Of a stretch of DNA of 64,000 nt, positions 62,289-64,000 are shown one piece after another. Source of the stretch: Parapusillimonas granuli (GTDB lineage Bacteria > Pseudomonadota > Gammaproteobacteria > Burkholderiales > Burkholderiaceae_B); NCBI RefSeq assembly GCF_013416525.1, contig NZ_JACCEM010000008.1, forward strand, positions 1 through 64,000, given 5' to 3'. A model generated the notes under the pieces. It did no database searches, was not told where the DNA came from, and was given only the letters and a program-made list of their open reading frames with translations. Position 1 is the stretch's first letter. Each line of letters starts with the position of its first letter. The position numbers and the translations under genes were made by a program.

Positions 62289-63209
62289 ATGCAATCCAGC
62301 GCTCTCCACGCCCGCGCCGAAGCCGTCCGCCGCTTCAACCGCTACTACACGCGCCAGATCGGCGTGCTGCATGAGCACCTCCTGAACAGCAAGTTCTCGC
62401 TCACCGAAGTGCGCATTCTCTACGAGCTCGCGCACCGCAGCGGGTTGACGGCCGCGGACCTGTGCCGCGAGCTCGGCCTGAACGCCGGCTATCTGAGCCG
62501 GGTGGTCGCCGGCTTCCAGAAAAAGGGCCTGCTCGTGAAGACACGCTCGCCGACGGATGCGCGCACTTTTCAGCTGGAATTGACCGGCCAGGGGCGCGCC
62601 ACCTTCGCTCCTTTGAACGACGCCTCCCGCCACGAGGTCATCGCAATGCTGGAGCGCCTGTCGGAACCCGCGCAACAGCAGCTGGTGGACGCCATGGACC
62701 AGATCCGGCAATTGCTGGGCGGCTCCAGCGCCAATTACCTGCTGCGCGATCCGCGGCCGGGCGACATGGGCTGGATCGTCCATCGGCACGGCGCGCTGTA
62801 TGCGCAGGAATATGGCTGGAACATGGAATTCGAGGCCCTGGTCGCCGAAATCGTCGCCAAGTACGTAAAAGAGCACGACCCGGCGGGCGAACGATGCTGG
62901 ATCGCCGAGAAAGACGGCAAGGTCGTGGGCTCGGCGTTCGTCGTCAGGCATGACGCGGAAACCGCCAAGCTGCGGCTGCTCTATGTCGAAGCCGCCGCGC
63001 GCGGCCTGGGCATCGGGCGCCGGCTCGTGGACGAATGCCTGCGTTTCGCCCGGCAGGCCGGCTACACGCGGATGGTGCTGTGGACCAACAGCGTGCTGGT
63101 CGATGCCCGCCGCATCTATGAGCGCGCGGGCTTCCGCCTCATCGAGGAAGCGCCGCACCACAGCTTCGGCAAGGATCTGGTCGGCGAAACCTGGGCGCGC
63201 GATCTGTGA
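62289..63209 (+). CDS. MarR-type regulator fused to GNAT acetyltransferase
   Basis: A 306-residue fusion. The N-terminal MarR winged helix (about 1-150) contains LTEVRILYELAHRSGLTAADLC and LNAGYLSRVVAGFQKKGLL. The C-terminal GNAT domain (about 155-306) has the acetyl-CoA loop RGLGIGRRLVDECL and NSVLVDARRIYERAGF. This bifunctional arrangement is known, with a few examples binding metabolites, but the acetylated substrate is unknown. The palindrome in front suggests autoregulation. The stop overlaps the next start (GTGA). Confidence 0.92.
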   Translation: MQSSALHARAEAVRRFNRYYTRQIGVLHEHLLNSKFSLTEVRILYELAHRSGLTAADLCRELGLNAGYLSRVVAGFQKKGLLVKTRSPTDARTFQLELTGQGRATFAPLNDASRHEVIAMLERLSEPAQQQLVDAMDQIRQLLGGSSANYLLRDPRPGDMGWIVHRHGALYAQEYGWNMEFEALVAEIVAKYVKEHDPAGERCWIAEKDGKVVGSAFVVRHDAETAKLRLLYVEAAARGLGIGRRLVDECLRFARQAGYTRMVLWTNSVLVDARRIYERAGFRLIEEAPHHSFGKDLVGETWARDL

Positions 63210-64000
63210 CCGGCCATCGTTCGGCGACGCTGGCCGCCGCGATCACCGGCGTGCTGGTCGGCGCGGCCATGGTGTCCACCCGCGTGGTGTCCCCCGACGC
63301 CTCGCCGGCCACCCTCGCCTTCCTGCGCTATTCCATAGGGCTGTGCGTGCTCGGCGCGCCGGTCCTGCTGCTGTCGCGCACGCGCTTCCCGCTCAAGGAC
63401 GCGGCCGCCATCTCCGCCATCGGAATATTCCAGTTCGCGGTGCTGATCGTGCTGCTCAACTATGCGCTGGAAACCCTGTCCGCCGCCATCTGCTCGCTGG
63501 TTTTCTCCACCATGCCTCTGTTCACCATGTGCCTGGCCATCGCCCTGGGGCACGAGGCATTCCGCCTCGGCAAGCTGGGCGGGCTGGTGCTGGCGATCTG
63601 CGGCGTCGGCTTCCTGCTGTATTCCTCGACGTCCGCCGCCGGCGCCCAGGCAAGCGATCCGGCGGCGCTGGCCGCATTGATCGGCGCGACGGCGATAGGC
63701 GCCGTTTGCAGCATTCTTTATCGTCCTTACCTGCGGCGCTATCCGGCCCTGCCGACCAGTTCGCTGGCGATGTGCGCGGCGGTGGTCTTCCTGACCGGCC
63801 TTTGCCTCGCGACCGGCGAGCCGCTGGCGCCGTCGCTGTCCACCGTCCAGTGGCTGAACGTGGGCTTCATCGGCCTGTCCAGCGGGCTGGGCTATTTCTG
63901 CTGGCTTTGGGCGCTGGCCAAGATCGACGCCAGCCAGGTGGTCGCCTTCCAGGCGCTGGGCCCGGTCACCGCCGCCGCCATAGAACTGGCGCTGTCGCGG
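63206..64000 (+). CDS. EamA/DMT family transporter, 3' end beyond the window
   Basis: A GTG start overlaps the MarR-GNAT stop, and the frame stays open to the window end (265 codons seen). It has about nine hydrophobic segments and the drug/metabolite transporter pattern: ITGVLVGAAMVSTRVV, TLAFLRYSIGLCVLG, NYALETLSAAICSLVFSTMP and, in the second repeat, FIGLSSGLGYFCWLWALAKI. The usual length is near 290-300, so only the last 25-35 residues are missing. Translation coupling suggests it exports a ligand recognised by the regulator. Confidence 0.88.
   Translation, partial: MTGHRSATLAAAITGVLVGAAMVSTRVVSPDASPATLAFLRYSIGLCVLGAPVLLLSRTRFPLKDAAAISAIGIFQFAVLIVLLNYALETLSAAICSLVFSTMPLFTMCLAIALGHEAFRLGKLGGLVLAICGVGFLLYSSTSAAGAQASDPAALAALIGATAIGAVCSILYRPYLRRYPALPTSSLAMCAAVVFLTGLCLATGEPLAPSLSTVQWLNVGFIGLSSGLGYFCWLWALAKIDASQVVAFQALGPVTAAAIELALSR

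Noticed and set aside
62217-63161. Minus-strand frame with repeated CLRHI at its start
   Set aside because: The repeated peptide arises from the palindromic operator; the rest is the shadow of the MarR-GNAT gene.
1-64000. Mobile elements, CRISPR arrays, tRNA genes, toxin-antitoxin or phage-defence genes
   Set aside because: I looked for transposases, integrases, direct-repeat arrays and tRNA-like cloverleafs between genes and saw none. This is by eye, not by search.

Overview
The window is GC-rich chromosomal DNA that looks like a betaproteobacterium of the family Alcaligenaceae (Bordetella/Achromobacter/Pusillimonas type). The evidence is Bug-type solute-binding proteins next to tripartite tricarboxylate transporters, the gene content and order, and a 16S rRNA 5' end of betaproteobacterial type. 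I saw no insertion sequence, prophage, CRISPR array, tRNA or plasmid function. The genus is an inference; no search was run.

Layout. 1-688: the first 13 bases of a minus-strand 16S rRNA, its leader with boxA, and a near-consensus rrn promoter. 689-5342: an Lrp/AsnC regulator divergent from hppD, a nucleoside-gate membrane protein, msrA, a small cytochrome c and lgt. 5299-7093: a SIMPL protein, 6S RNA with its terminator, and the zapA/zapB-like division pair. 7428-12648: tctBA, a hydroxyacid dehydrogenase and a TctDE-like two-component system. 12629-14994: rppH and proS. 15073-20698: the complete Tol-Pal cluster ybgC-tolQRAB-pal-cpoB, with a very repetitive tolA, running directly into a siderophore-type ABC permease, its ATPase and an alpha/beta hydrolase. 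23413-24986: a copper chaperone, a DUF2946 protein and a thioesterase.

25103-29880 holds a TetR regulator, a Bug protein, a carboxylesterase, an aldo/keto reductase and an MgtC protein. 29914-38063 (mixed strands) holds AsmA, meso-diaminopimelate dehydrogenase, an acetyl-CoA hydrolase/CoA-transferase with a divergent LysR, and ahpF/ahpC with a clear OxyR operator. 38210-44771 is a catabolic locus: TauE, TRAP DctMQP, a GMC oxidoreductase and a divergent IclR. 44869-51998 has a TerC protein behind a yybP-ykoY (Mn2+) riboswitch, an exported argininosuccinate-lyase-like protein, a GntR regulator, a Bug protein and an aconitase. 52151-56785 has an entericidin, a small membrane protein, and a PepSY/TonB-receptor/DUF2946 metal-uptake cluster. 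56827-59322 is an S8 protease with P-domain, RTX-like and C-terminal repeats. 59373-62179 is an anaerobic ribonucleotide reductase module, and the window ends with a MarR-GNAT regulator and a truncated EamA transporter.

The most unusual feature is the class III ribonucleotide reductase. The nrdD reading frame stops just after its zinc site, and the glycyl-radical motif lies on a separate 68-residue protein with its own ribosome binding site, placed between nrdD and nrdG. The operon is preceded by an FNR/Anr-like box and two NrdR boxes three helical turns apart. Second in interest is the exported argininosuccinate-lyase homologue with a changed active-site histidine, convergent with a GntR-Bug-aconitase cluster.
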